A stretch of 64,000 nucleotides of DNA from Lentisphaeria bacterium UBA1732 (lineage in GTDB: Bacteria > Verrucomicrobiota > Lentisphaeria > Victivallales > UBA1829): assembly GCA_002315855.1 (NCBI GenBank), contig DCIG01000040.1, positions 95,187 to 159,186 of the forward strand, given 5' to 3'. Both the position numbers and the translations under genes were made by a program. Positions 45,262-53,655 of the stretch are shown here, in pieces. The notes under the pieces were generated by a model. It made no database searches and had not been told where the DNA came from. It was given only the letters and a program-made list of their open reading frames with translations. Each line of letters opens with the position of its first letter. Position 1 is the first letter of the stretch.

Positions 45262-45349
45262 GGAGAGATGGTCGAGCGGTTTAAGGCATCGGTCTTGAAA
45301 ACCGACGAGGGGCAACCCTCCGCGGGTCCGAATCCCGCTCTCTCCGCCA
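45262..45349 (+). tRNA. tRNA-Ser (anticodon TGA)
   Basis: 88 bases with an encoded CCA. The acceptor stem GGAGAGA pairs with TCTCTCC, the D-loop is GTTTAAGGC, the anticodon arm CGGTCTTGAAAACCG presents TGA, a long variable arm GAGGGGCAACCCTC marks it as serine class, and the T-arm is GCGGGTCCGAATCCCGC. A T-run follows immediately. The anticodon reads UCA and, by wobble, other UCN codons. Confidence 0.97.
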
Positions 45350-45785
45350 TTTTTTACCTCATTTTTACGTATTCTCCCCCATTTTTCCCCGTTTAGATTG
45401 CAAAAAGCTTTTTCCTGTGCTATATTGTGCCATAATCTGCCAAAACAGGTTTGACAAATGTTTAAAGAGGACGTTTCTCCCGAATAAATGATTTGCGCAG
45501 CAATTTGATGTAATGCACCCCTTTTTTCAAGGGCGGCATTACAGACGTGATTCCCCCTTTCATCACATCAAAGCTGTAAACAGCCTGATACTCTTCTTCT
45601 CAGCTACAGTTCTTGTACGACAATGCCTGTCCGATTTTCGAGCAATGATGCAGAATATCCGTAAAAAAAGTACCTCTTCCCATCACTGAAAATGGAATTG
45701 AGGTACTTTTATTATGTTGTTTCCAGTTTCGCGGTACACTGCACATTCAGGCAGTCATCCGCGAAACAGACAATCACATGAGGAA
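45350..45785. other. Intergenic region between tRNA-Ser and the GH10 gene
   Basis: About 435 bp without a credible gene. It begins with a T-run that can end the tRNA transcript and holds one copy of the 35-bp hairpin repeat (45509-45543). The sequence nearest the GH10 stop shows a pair GTACCTC (near 45670) / GAGGTAC (near 45700) that could form a terminator stem for the minus-strand xylanase. Confidence 0.5.
45509..45543. repeat. 35-bp hairpin repeat, copy 1
   Basis: TGTAATGC (45509-45516) and GCATTACA (45536-45543) are perfect inverted ends. The reverse complement matches 49300-49334 at 33 of 35 positions. Confidence 0.7.
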
Positions 45786-47621
45786 TTATTTATATTCCAT
45801 CATGGAAAGACCGCGGCGGCTCTGGACGGATTTGCCGCCATCTGTGCCAACCACGTGAACACGCGGGGTACCGGTTCCGGCGAGCATACCGTTCGTGGCG
45901 ATTGCCTTCTGCGGCGCAGTTACAACGAAATCACCGGCTTTGGCCTTGGTGATGTCGGCAACCGGCTTCTTGGAAATGCGGACTTCGGAAGCACCGTTTG
46001 CGGCCTTGCAGGAAACAGCGATGCGACCGTCGATGAGTTCAACGAAGTTCAGATTCTTGTCTTTCAGACCAATCTTAGCCGCAAAGGAATTGCATTCGAT
46101 CTGCTGACCGTTCTTCAGGTTCAGGTAGCCGTAGCAGGAGTTCGGATAAGGAAGGAGACGCTTGTTCGGGTCATCTTCGGTCCAAGTCGCGCCCTGATCT
46201 GCGCTGACGAAAATACGGTCAATGCCTGCGCCGTTGGTGGTCAGGACGACTTTGCCGTCTTCGTTTTCGCCGAGACGCGGCATGGTGCAGTCAACGCCGT
46301 TAATCTTCACTGCAGTAACAGCTTCCTTGCTCCAGGTTTCGCCGTCGTCATTGCTGTACACAAACTTGATGACACGGTTTCCGCCGTCTTCATTCGTGGA
46401 GAATGCACAGATGAGTGCCTTGGTGGAATAACGGAAAATGAACGGATCGGAAACGGTTCCGGCTTTCGGAGTGTAGACGGTGCGCAGTTCTTTTTCCCAT
46501 GCAACGCCGTTGTTGTAGATGAAACGGTCGCCCAAATCGCGTCCGTACATGGCGGCGGCGTCAATCACGCCCCAGAAGGCCTGTTTCGGCTTGCTCTGAC
46601 GGTCGAACAGCAGCGGAGCGTTGCGGCGGCCGTAGAACGGATAGCCGTCCAGCCAGGTGCCTGCATCGGTCAGACCCCACAGCGTAACAGCTTCGATGCC
46701 ATCGCGGTATTTCAGGAAGAGAGCGTATGCGTCGCGGTAGCGTTCACGCAGGTCGATGTGCAGCAGCGGAGGCAGTTCGCCGCCGTAGGGATTCGGATTC
46801 GCGCGATCGCGCGGGAGCATATCGATGTCAAGCTCGGAAATGACGACTTTGCAGCCGGTTCCGAGGAACGCCTTGATGGTGTCTTCCACCTGTCTCATGG
46901 TCGGGTCGGTATAACGCCAGTGGCACTGCATACCGATCACGTCAACGCGCTTCTTGTCCTTGTTCAGTTCATTGACCAGACGAACAATACCATCGCGCTT
47001 TGCAGGCAGGTCGGTATCGAAATCATTGTAAACCAGCGTTGCGGTCGGGTCGGCTGCGCGGGCATAATCAAATGCGTACTTCAGATAGTCCTCGCCGCCG
47101 ATGTTATACCAGAAAGACTTGCGCATGGAGCCGTCTTCCATGACGGATTCATTGGCGACGTCCCACCAGTGGAAATTGTTCTTGCAGTGCCCCACAAACG
47201 CGTCAATGTGGTTTTTCATGCGCTTCAGGATAGTGGCGCGGTCGGCTTCAGACCCGGCCTTCAGTCCGTTGTGAACCCAGTTCGGGGTCTGGGAATACCA
47301 AACCAGCACGTGTCCGTGCAACTGCATTCCGTATGCGTCTTTGAACTTGGCGAGATTGTCGCTGCCGGAAAAATTGAACTGACCTTCCGCGCGTTCCACA
47401 CTCTCCCACTTCATTTCGTTGCCGGCGACGATGCGGTCAAAGTGTTTTCCCGCAAGTTTGCCGTCATTGCTGTTCGGATTCATGAAACCGGAGACAGCTA
47501 CGCCCATGCGGAAGTCGTTTTTGTAAATTTCACGGAGTGCCGGCTCATCGCCTGCCAATGCGGAAGTCGCGGCAGATGCCAGAAGCACGGGTGCGAACAG
47601 GAACATTTTTTTGAGATTCAT
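45786..47621 (-). CDS. GH10 endo-1,4-beta-xylanase with C-terminal Asp-box (sialidase-like) domain
   Basis: 611 residues from the ATG that begins a signal peptide (cleavage after SALAG). Residues about 30-355 are GH10: the GNEMKWESVE strand, HGHVLVW, acid/base Glu158 in DVANESV and nucleophile Glu263 in VVISELDID, then LWGLTDAGTW. Residues about 360-611 form a separate beta-rich domain with two Asp-boxes (SNDDGETW at 423-430 and SADQGATW at 473-480), as in sialidase-like propellers; its role may be binding or a second activity. No ribosome-binding site is evident. Degrades xylan outside the inner membrane. Confidence 0.9.
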   Translation of the reverse strand: MNLKKMFLFAPVLLASAATSALAGDEPALREIYKNDFRMGVAVSGFMNPNSNDGKLAGKHFDRIVAGNEMKWESVERAEGQFNFSGSDNLAKFKDAYGMQLHGHVLVWYSQTPNWVHNGLKAGSEADRATILKRMKNHIDAFVGHCKNNFHWWDVANESVMEDGSMRKSFWYNIGGEDYLKYAFDYARAADPTATLVYNDFDTDLPAKRDGIVRLVNELNKDKKRVDVIGMQCHWRYTDPTMRQVEDTIKAFLGTGCKVVISELDIDMLPRDRANPNPYGGELPPLLHIDLRERYRDAYALFLKYRDGIEAVTLWGLTDAGTWLDGYPFYGRRNAPLLFDRQSKPKQAFWGVIDAAAMYGRDLGDRFIYNNGVAWEKELRTVYTPKAGTVSDPFIFRYSTKALICAFSTNEDGGNRVIKFVYSNDDGETWSKEAVTAVKINGVDCTMPRLGENEDGKVVLTTNGAGIDRIFVSADQGATWTEDDPNKRLLPYPNSCYGYLNLKNGQQIECNSFAAKIGLKDKNLNFVELIDGRIAVSCKAANGASEVRISKKPVADITKAKAGDFVVTAPQKAIATNGMLAGTGTPRVHVVGTDGGKSVQSRRGLSMMEYK

Positions 47622-47844
47622 TGTTGAATTGTCTGTGGGTAAAGTGGGTTGATTGAAGATGGTGCCGGAGACCGGTGCCGATTGATTTGTGAGTTCACAG
47701 GATAGGCTGTTCCCCTCATTCCGCCCTTTGAAAAATGAAGACAACACCTACAGCAATATAACGTTCAAGACAACCATTTTCAATATTTAAAAAACGTTTA
47801 TGAACGAAAAGTCCATCAAAATGACTTATTTTTACATGAATAAA

Positions 47845-47886
47845 GAGCTGACAACAAACGTCCGCCGGGACTTTTAAAATCAGCTC
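47845..47886. repeat. 42-bp palindromic mini-element
   Basis: Begins GAGCTGA and ends TTTTAAAATCAGCTC. Its last 24 bases match the last 24 of copy A (12392-12415) at 22 positions. It lies 24 bp after the GH43 stop and may also act as a terminator stem. Confidence 0.65.
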
Positions 47887-47909
47887 TGAAGCTCAGTATT
47901 CTCCTCAAA

Positions 47910-49064
47910 TCAGAACTTTTCCAGCTTCCAGTGTGCCGCAATCTTCGCCGCCTCGTCCTTGGTCAGCCAAATGACCGCACCGTGCTTGGCACCATCAAAA
48001 TTGGTGGTTTTCATAATACCCTGATTGAATCGCCCCAAATCCTTAAACTCTCTGAAATCAGTAGTTTCCGCGAAAGCCATTTCGTTTGGCTGCGAGTAGT
48101 TGTCATACATCAGCACATAGGTATCTGTGCCGAAACGACGCCATACGGTCGGGGCTTCAACACCGCCTTTTGCTTTTGCAACATTCTCATTTGTAACATA
48201 CTTATAACCATCCAGCATCTGCTTTGATTCAGCGTGTTTGATACCGTTGTCTGAGGTAAAAAGATGGTATGTATCCCCCACCTTGCAAATATCTCCGTCA
48301 ATGTACGTTTGATTCATCGGCGGGTTGAATCCGATTTTCTGCGGCACAGTTGCAAACTTGGTGAAGTCCTTATCCATAAACGAATAATAGAGCTGGTTCT
48401 CGCCCCCGGCAACTCCCATCGTAAAGTACACAAAGAGCTGTTTCTTCTCCGGATCATATTGAGTTTGAGGTGCCCAGACACAGCGGATGTCGCCCAGCTG
48501 CGGGAATGCGTCAACCACATTGTAAATCGTTCTGTCCCAATTGATTAAATCCTTCGATTTCATCAGAATAATGCTTTTGTTGTTGCCCCATCCGTACTTG
48601 CCGCCATCGCGCTGCCACTCGGTATCGCGCAGACCTTCCTGCTTGGCGTAGATGTGCAAATCGGTCATTGTGAGGTAAAACAGTCCGTCGGGACCTCGGA
48701 AAACATGAGGATCGCGGATACCTTTCTGTTCCGCCATATCAATGCCTTTATATGCACATTTCCCGGCATTTACATCAGTAAATGTATATCCGTCACTGCT
48801 CAGCGCATAGTACAGGTCGTGGTTGTGCTCGCGGAAGTACACCAGCAGATAGCCGCCGAAGTTCTCCTGAGTAAACTCCACTGATTTTCCCTCATTTTCA
48901 GCAGTTTTTCCCTCATTTTCGTCCACGGATGCCGCAGTTTTAACCTTATTTTCCGAACCTGGCTGTCCCTGCTCACCACAGCTCGATGCAACCGAAGCGA
49001 AGAGAACAGCTGAGGTCAGAATCGGCAGAAATGAGTTCAGAATCGAAAAGAAATGATGTTTCAT
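47910..49064 (-). CDS. GH43-like glycoside hydrolase lipoprotein
   Basis: 384 residues from the ATG of MKHHFFSILN, with GGAAA upstream. The signal ends in ASVASSC (lipidated Cys29), followed by a linker with a repeated ENEGK. The GH43 propeller shows Asp118 (IRDPHVFRG), an Asp pair at 257-259 (YIDGDICK) and Glu303 (GVEAPTVWRR), the expected base, pKa and acid positions. Members of this branch act on arabinose- or galactose-containing side chains; substrate unknown. It lies upstream of the GH10 gene on the same strand, so the two may be expressed together for arabinoxylan. Confidence 0.83.
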   Translation of the reverse strand: MKHHFFSILNSFLPILTSAVLFASVASSCGEQGQPGSENKVKTAASVDENEGKTAENEGKSVEFTQENFGGYLLVYFREHNHDLYYALSSDGYTFTDVNAGKCAYKGIDMAEQKGIRDPHVFRGPDGLFYLTMTDLHIYAKQEGLRDTEWQRDGGKYGWGNNKSIILMKSKDLINWDRTIYNVVDAFPQLGDIRCVWAPQTQYDPEKKQLFVYFTMGVAGGENQLYYSFMDKDFTKFATVPQKIGFNPPMNQTYIDGDICKVGDTYHLFTSDNGIKHAESKQMLDGYKYVTNENVAKAKGGVEAPTVWRRFGTDTYVLMYDNYSQPNEMAFAETTDFREFKDLGRFNQGIMKTTNFDGAKHGAVIWLTKDEAAKIAAHWKLEKF

Positions 49065-49386
49065 AATGATTTTCCAATGATGTTTAACGGGTTGATTTTG
49101 ACATTGCTGCATAACTATTGTCCATAATATAAAGCTCCTTAGAGCAGATTGCAAGGCAAAATACCCATATAACACGAAAATAACGCATAAATCATCTTAT
49201 CTACTTCAATTTGAATATGATGCGGTTACGATTGCATAATCGACTAAAATTAATACCTTATTCGTAACCTCGGACTGTATTTACACGGGGCAGGTACGCT
49301 GTAATGCCGCCCTTGACAAAATGGGTGCATTACACCCGCAATACTGTGCCTGACAAAAGGGAAGCATTACACATGGGATTTTACGT
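49065..49386. other. Intergenic region between uvrB and the GH43 lipoprotein gene
   Basis: About 320 bp without a gene. The half next to uvrB carries the 35-bp hairpin repeat and a diverged partial copy; the half next to the GH43 start is AT-rich and presumably holds its promoter. Confidence 0.5.
49300..49334. repeat. 35-bp hairpin repeat, copy 2
   Basis: TGTAATGC (49300-49307) to GCATTACA (49327-49334). It is inverted relative to 45509-45543 with two mismatches. A diverged half copy (CCTGACAAAAGGGAAGCATTACA) lies just after it, ending at 49372. Confidence 0.7.
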
Positions 49387-51510
49387 TCAAAAGGGAGGTG
49401 TGAGGTCGGAGGGGGCGAGGGTTTTGATGCGGTCACGGAGCTGGGCGGCGCGTTCAAATTCGAGATTCTGAGCGGCTTCCAGCATCTGCTGTTCGAGTTC
49501 CTGCACAAGCTCGTCCAAGCTGCCCGCGCCGGATGTTTCGACCAAAGAATTCACCTCATCCAAAGTGAGGGTGTCATTTTTGCCGCGCTTGCGTTTTTTC
49601 GCGCCCTGCCCGCCTTTGTACAGGTATGGAGAGCCGGGGTCGCTGAAGGAAGAACGAGCGGAATTTGCGGAAGAAGAATCAGATTTCTGAATGCCGCCGA
49701 TGATTTCGGCAATGGTCTCGCGTGGCGGTTTGATGATGGTATGGGGGACGAGGTTGTGTTCCGCATTGTACGCCATCTGTTTGGCGCGGCGGGACTGCGT
49801 AATGTCCAGCAGGACTTTCATGCTGTCGGTAACGACATCGGCGTACAGGATGACGCGCCCCTCGGCATTGCGGGCGGCACGACCTGCGATCTGAATCAGT
49901 GCACGGGCAGAACGAAGGAAGCCCTCTTTGTCCGCATCGAGGATAGCGACGAGCCGAAGTTCGGGCAAGTCGATGCCTTCGCGGAGGAGATTGATACCGA
50001 CAATGCAGTCAAATTCGCCGGTGCGCAGTTCATTCAGGATGCGGACACGTTCAATGGCATCAATGGAGGAATGGAGATATTTGACCTTGATTCCGATGTC
50101 GGCGAGGTAGTCGGCAAGACGTTCCGCGCTCTTCTTCGTGAGCGTGGCAATCATGGAACGAGCCCCGACAGCGGTATTGGCCCGGATTTCCGCAATGACA
50201 TCATCAATTTGCGTGCCAAGCGGACGGACTTCCACAGGCGGGTCCAGAAGACCGGTCGGACGCACCACCAATTCCACAACATGATCCTGAGATTTGGAGA
50301 GTTCGTATTCGCCGGGCGTGGCGGAAACGAAAACGGTATCGCCCGTAAGACCGAGAAATTCATCGAAGGTGAGAGGGCGGTTGTCCAAAGCAGAGGGGAG
50401 ACGGAATCCATAGTCCACAAGAGCCTGTTTGCGACTGCGGTCGGCTTTGTACATCGCCTGAAGCTGCGGGAGGGTTACATGGGATTCATCAATGAGGAGA
50501 AGATAATCCTTCGGGAAGAAGTCCACGAGGCAGAACGGACGCGAACCGGGGAGACGCCCCGAAAGATGCCGGGAATAGTTTTCGATGCCGGGACAGTAAC
50601 CAATCTCTTTCATCATCTCCAAGTCATAGGTAACACGCTGATAGAGACGCTGCGCCTCAATCAGTTTGCCCTGCTCCTCAAACCGGCGGACGCAGAGCTT
50701 CATTTCCTCCATGATGCTGTGAGCGGAGGCTTCAATCTGTTCCTGAGGGAGCACAAAGTGGCGGGCAGGGAAAATCAAAGCATGAGACGGAGCAGATTTG
50801 ACGGCCCCCGTAATCAAATCGCGTTTAGTAAGGGAGTCAATCTCATCGCCCCAAAATTCGATGCGGAGAAATTCTTCTTTCTGTGCGAGATAGACGTCCA
50901 CACAGTCGCCGCGCACCCGGAACTGACCACGCTCCGGCGCAAGGTCGTTGCGTTCGTACTGAATCGCAATCAGGGAATGAAGGAAGAGATTGCGGTCAAG
51001 CGACATGCCTGTTTTCAGGTTGATGCTCATATTGTAGTAGTCATCCGGGGAAGTCAAGCCGTAAATACAGGAAACACTGGCAACGACCAGCGTGTCGCGG
51101 CGTTCAATCAGAGAGGCAGTGGCACCGAGGCGAAGACGCTCGATGTTGTCATTGATGGAGCAGTCCTTCGCGATATAGGTATCGGTCTGGGGGATGTAGG
51201 ATTCGGGCAGATAATAATCGTAGTAGCTGATGAAATATTCGACGGCATTTTTCGGGAAGAAAGCCTTAAATTCGCTGTAGAGCTGAGCGGCGAGGGTTTT
51301 GTTGTGGGACAGAACCAGAGCAGGACGGTTCAGCTGGCTCTCCAGAAGTTTGGCAAGGACATAGGTTTTGCCGCTTCCCGTAACACCAAGCAGTGTCTGA
51401 TAACGGACTCCGGCACGGAGATTGTCCGAAAGACGTTGAATCGCGTCCGGCTGATCGCCGGAAGGAGCGTAGGGCGAAACGACCTGAAATCTGTCTTCCT
51501 CAAAGCTCAT
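49387..51510 (-). CDS. uvrB: Excinuclease ABC subunit UvrB
   Basis: 707 residues from the ATG of MSFEEDRFQVVSPYAPSGDQPDAI, where homologues begin. UvrB is the damage-verifying helicase-like subunit of nucleotide excision repair. Walker A GVTGSGKTYVLA, the beta-hairpin region YYDYYLPESYIPQTDTYI, motif DESHVTLPQ, GINLLREGIDLPE and QIAGRAARN are present, as is the C-terminal UVR domain (LEQQMLEAAQNLEFERAAQLRDRI) that contacts UvrC. It is the last gene of the long minus-strand run. uvrA and uvrC are not in the window. Confidence 0.97.
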   Translation of the reverse strand: MSFEEDRFQVVSPYAPSGDQPDAIQRLSDNLRAGVRYQTLLGVTGSGKTYVLAKLLESQLNRPALVLSHNKTLAAQLYSEFKAFFPKNAVEYFISYYDYYLPESYIPQTDTYIAKDCSINDNIERLRLGATASLIERRDTLVVASVSCIYGLTSPDDYYNMSINLKTGMSLDRNLFLHSLIAIQYERNDLAPERGQFRVRGDCVDVYLAQKEEFLRIEFWGDEIDSLTKRDLITGAVKSAPSHALIFPARHFVLPQEQIEASAHSIMEEMKLCVRRFEEQGKLIEAQRLYQRVTYDLEMMKEIGYCPGIENYSRHLSGRLPGSRPFCLVDFFPKDYLLLIDESHVTLPQLQAMYKADRSRKQALVDYGFRLPSALDNRPLTFDEFLGLTGDTVFVSATPGEYELSKSQDHVVELVVRPTGLLDPPVEVRPLGTQIDDVIAEIRANTAVGARSMIATLTKKSAERLADYLADIGIKVKYLHSSIDAIERVRILNELRTGEFDCIVGINLLREGIDLPELRLVAILDADKEGFLRSARALIQIAGRAARNAEGRVILYADVVTDSMKVLLDITQSRRAKQMAYNAEHNLVPHTIIKPPRETIAEIIGGIQKSDSSSANSARSSFSDPGSPYLYKGGQGAKKRKRGKNDTLTLDEVNSLVETSGAGSLDELVQELEQQMLEAAQNLEFERAAQLRDRIKTLAPSDLTPPF

Positions 51511-51527
51511 AAGCCGTATTTCCCGCC

Positions 51528-52547
51528 TCAAAGATGTTCGGAAGCATCCATCATCCTGCAAGCCGAAGCGTAGCGGCAGATTTTGCAGGTATCAGGATTG
51601 CCGCATTTGGGGAAATCCTCTTCAAAGACAAGTTCACCGGGTCTCACGAGGGCGCGCATCTCATCACAGCTGGCAGAGATAATGGACTCCATATTTTCTT
51701 CCAGCTGATTGCAGACGATGCCGTTCAAATCAGGAGAAAATGTAAATGTGGTGCATGTAACAGGATAGGACGGATAATGCTGTTTGCCGTACATCGTAAA
51801 AATCGAATTGGTCCAGCTGATTCTGCGGTTGAAATCATCCATGGAAATGCGGTCGGTGAAACGGGCTTCGCAATTGATGGCGCAGAGGCATCCTTCCTTG
51901 AAAAAGACAAGTCCGGGAACAATCCATACGGGGATGCCATTGAGGACGGCTTTGCAGAATTTTTCATCGGTACGCAAATCCACGAAATTGAGAGCGGAAA
52001 CATCCTGCATCAAGGGGGATTTGCTTAAAACAGAATAGGCATTCGTGAAAAAATCGACAACCCGCTGAATGAGCGTATCAATGCAGGAAAAGCCCTCATA
52101 GCCGTGCAAATGCTCGAAAAAGACAGGGCGGTTCGCATCGAAACGATATTCGCGGTTGGTCAAACTCTGCTGCAAGTCAAACGTGGCATGGCTGAACTGA
52201 CGAAGCAGATAAAACCCGAAATCGCGGCGTTTTCTGCGGGGATCACCCGCCGCCATGCGGGCAAGCGCCTGACGAATGGAATCACGGAGCGTCTGGGAAA
52301 GCCAGGCATCATAGGTCAGGACATATTTGCAGAAATAGGCCTCGCGGGCAATGGTGGGAGTGTAGACATCCCAACCGCCCTGCGCCATGTAATATCGAAT
52401 AAAATAAGCACGTTTGCAGGCATTGAAGACATAATGACGCAGTGGGGACCAAGAGAAATCGTCCGCCTGAATCGGTTTGGTGTGTGCCGCTTTCAGGACC
52501 TCACGCTGAAAATCACGCATTTTTGAAAGACCGTCCTCTCTGTTCAT
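51528..52547 (-). CDS. Cas4/AddB-like Fe-S PD-(D/E)XK-fold protein, probably without nuclease activity
   Basis: 339 residues. Cys44 in the N-terminal FNACKRAYFIRYY helix and Cys321, Cys324 and Cys330 near the C-terminus (CKICRYASAC, a C-x2-C-x5-C pattern) match the four cluster ligands of Cas4/AddB-type Fe-S nucleases. The nuclease core appears degenerate: where G-x-x-D and (D/E)-x-K are expected I read VPGLVFFKEGCLCAINCEAR, without the acids and lysine in register. It starts three bases after the sppA stop; an ATG nine codons later is also possible. It may bind DNA or be structural; placement next to uvrB hints at repair, but that is inference. Confidence 0.6.
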   Translation of the reverse strand: MNREDGLSKMRDFQREVLKAAHTKPIQADDFSWSPLRHYVFNACKRAYFIRYYMAQGGWDVYTPTIAREAYFCKYVLTYDAWLSQTLRDSIRQALARMAAGDPRRKRRDFGFYLLRQFSHATFDLQQSLTNREYRFDANRPVFFEHLHGYEGFSCIDTLIQRVVDFFTNAYSVLSKSPLMQDVSALNFVDLRTDEKFCKAVLNGIPVWIVPGLVFFKEGCLCAINCEARFTDRISMDDFNRRISWTNSIFTMYGKQHYPSYPVTCTTFTFSPDLNGIVCNQLEENMESIISASCDEMRALVRPGELVFEEDFPKCGNPDTCKICRYASACRMMDASEHL

Positions 52548-52550
52548 CAA

Positions 52551-53615
52551 TCAAATCGCCGGCAGGAAATAAAGGCGGCCCGGTTTCAGAGCTGAAGACG
52601 ACTGCATGGAATTGAGATTGAGCTGCGCACCGCGATCCGGGAGAGAGGATTTCACAAGGAAAGACGACAGCAGGACAGACAAATTCACACGGGGAGACAG
52701 GCGCATGACACAGCATTCATCCTTTTTGAGTTTCGCAAGCTCCAGCGTCTGGTCAACGGCATCCGAGAAATATCCAAGGCGGTCAACAAGGCCGAGTTCC
52801 AAAGCCTGTGCGCCGTCCAGGATACGCCCGTCGCCAATCGGACCGGAAAGGATGGTATCAACAGGGATATGACGGGAATCAGAAACAATCTGTACAAAAA
52901 TCCTGTAGGAATTCATGACCAGCTGCTTCACAAGCGTTTTTTCTTCGTTAGAAGTATCCGACATCGGATCAAGCATGTTTTTCATTTTGCCGGAAGCAAA
53001 CACTTCGCGTTCAATATCAAAGAAGTCAAGCAAGCCTGAGAAATTATAGCCGCGCATAATCACGCCAATGCTGCCGGTCATGGTCAAACGGTTCGCGACA
53101 ATGCGCTGTGCAGCGGCCGCCACATAATAACCGCCGCTGGCCGCCATGGAATTCATCATCGCCACAACCGGCTTTTTGACAAGAGTCAATTCGTGGTAAA
53201 TTTCATCTGCGGCAGTAACTTCACCGCCGGGAGTATCCAGATTGAGGAGAATCGCGACAACATTTTCATCCTCATTGGCGGCACGAATCAATTTCACAAT
53301 ATCTTTCGAGCATGTATCATCGAACCCCATGCGGTCTGAAACAATCGTGCCTTTGATGTCAATCACGGCAATCATTTTCTCCGCTTCTTCGTTTCCTTCG
53401 ATAAACTCCGCCACACAATCACCGTCCTGCACGGACAGGTTTTTCAGCAGAGATTTCGAGGAAGATGTGCCGGATGATTTTCCCATGGCGAAAATCGCGA
53501 GGAAAATCACGGCAAAAAAGATCAGGGTAACAATGCCAAGAGTGCTTAAGCAGTTATGGAAGAAACCATTTCTGACGGTAACCGTAATATTTTCATGATT
53601 GGGGCAGGAAGACAT
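52551..53615 (-). CDS. sppA: Signal peptide peptidase SppA-like S49 serine protease
   Basis: 354 residues. An N-terminal membrane anchor (about residues 22-45) precedes the S49 domain. IAVIDIKGTIV, LNLDTPGGEV, NSMAASGGYYVAAAA and TMTGSIGV (with the catalytic Ser) are present; the Lys of the Ser-Lys dyad would lie in the long insertion or C-terminal part as in short SppA forms. It cleaves released signal peptides or membrane protein fragments in the inner membrane. AAAAGG precedes the ATG. It follows the kinase gene by 40 bp. Confidence 0.88.
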   Translation of the reverse strand: MSSCPNHENITVTVRNGFFHNCLSTLGIVTLIFFAVIFLAIFAMGKSSGTSSSKSLLKNLSVQDGDCVAEFIEGNEEAEKMIAVIDIKGTIVSDRMGFDDTCSKDIVKLIRAANEDENVVAILLNLDTPGGEVTAADEIYHELTLVKKPVVAMMNSMAASGGYYVAAAAQRIVANRLTMTGSIGVIMRGYNFSGLLDFFDIEREVFASGKMKNMLDPMSDTSNEEKTLVKQLVMNSYRIFVQIVSDSRHIPVDTILSGPIGDGRILDGAQALELGLVDRLGYFSDAVDQTLELAKLKKDECCVMRLSPRVNLSVLLSSFLVKSSLPDRGAQLNLNSMQSSSALKPGRLYFLPAI

Positions 53616-53655
53616 AGGTAAATCCTTTTATGATAGAAAGTTAAAAGACATATTG

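Noticed and set aside
49741..51573. A 610-codon open frame opposite uvrB
   Set aside because: It is the complementary-strand shadow of uvrB, with no domain and no ribosome-binding site; the same holds for long frames opposite the GH10 gene (45714-47627) and dnaG (61099-62580).
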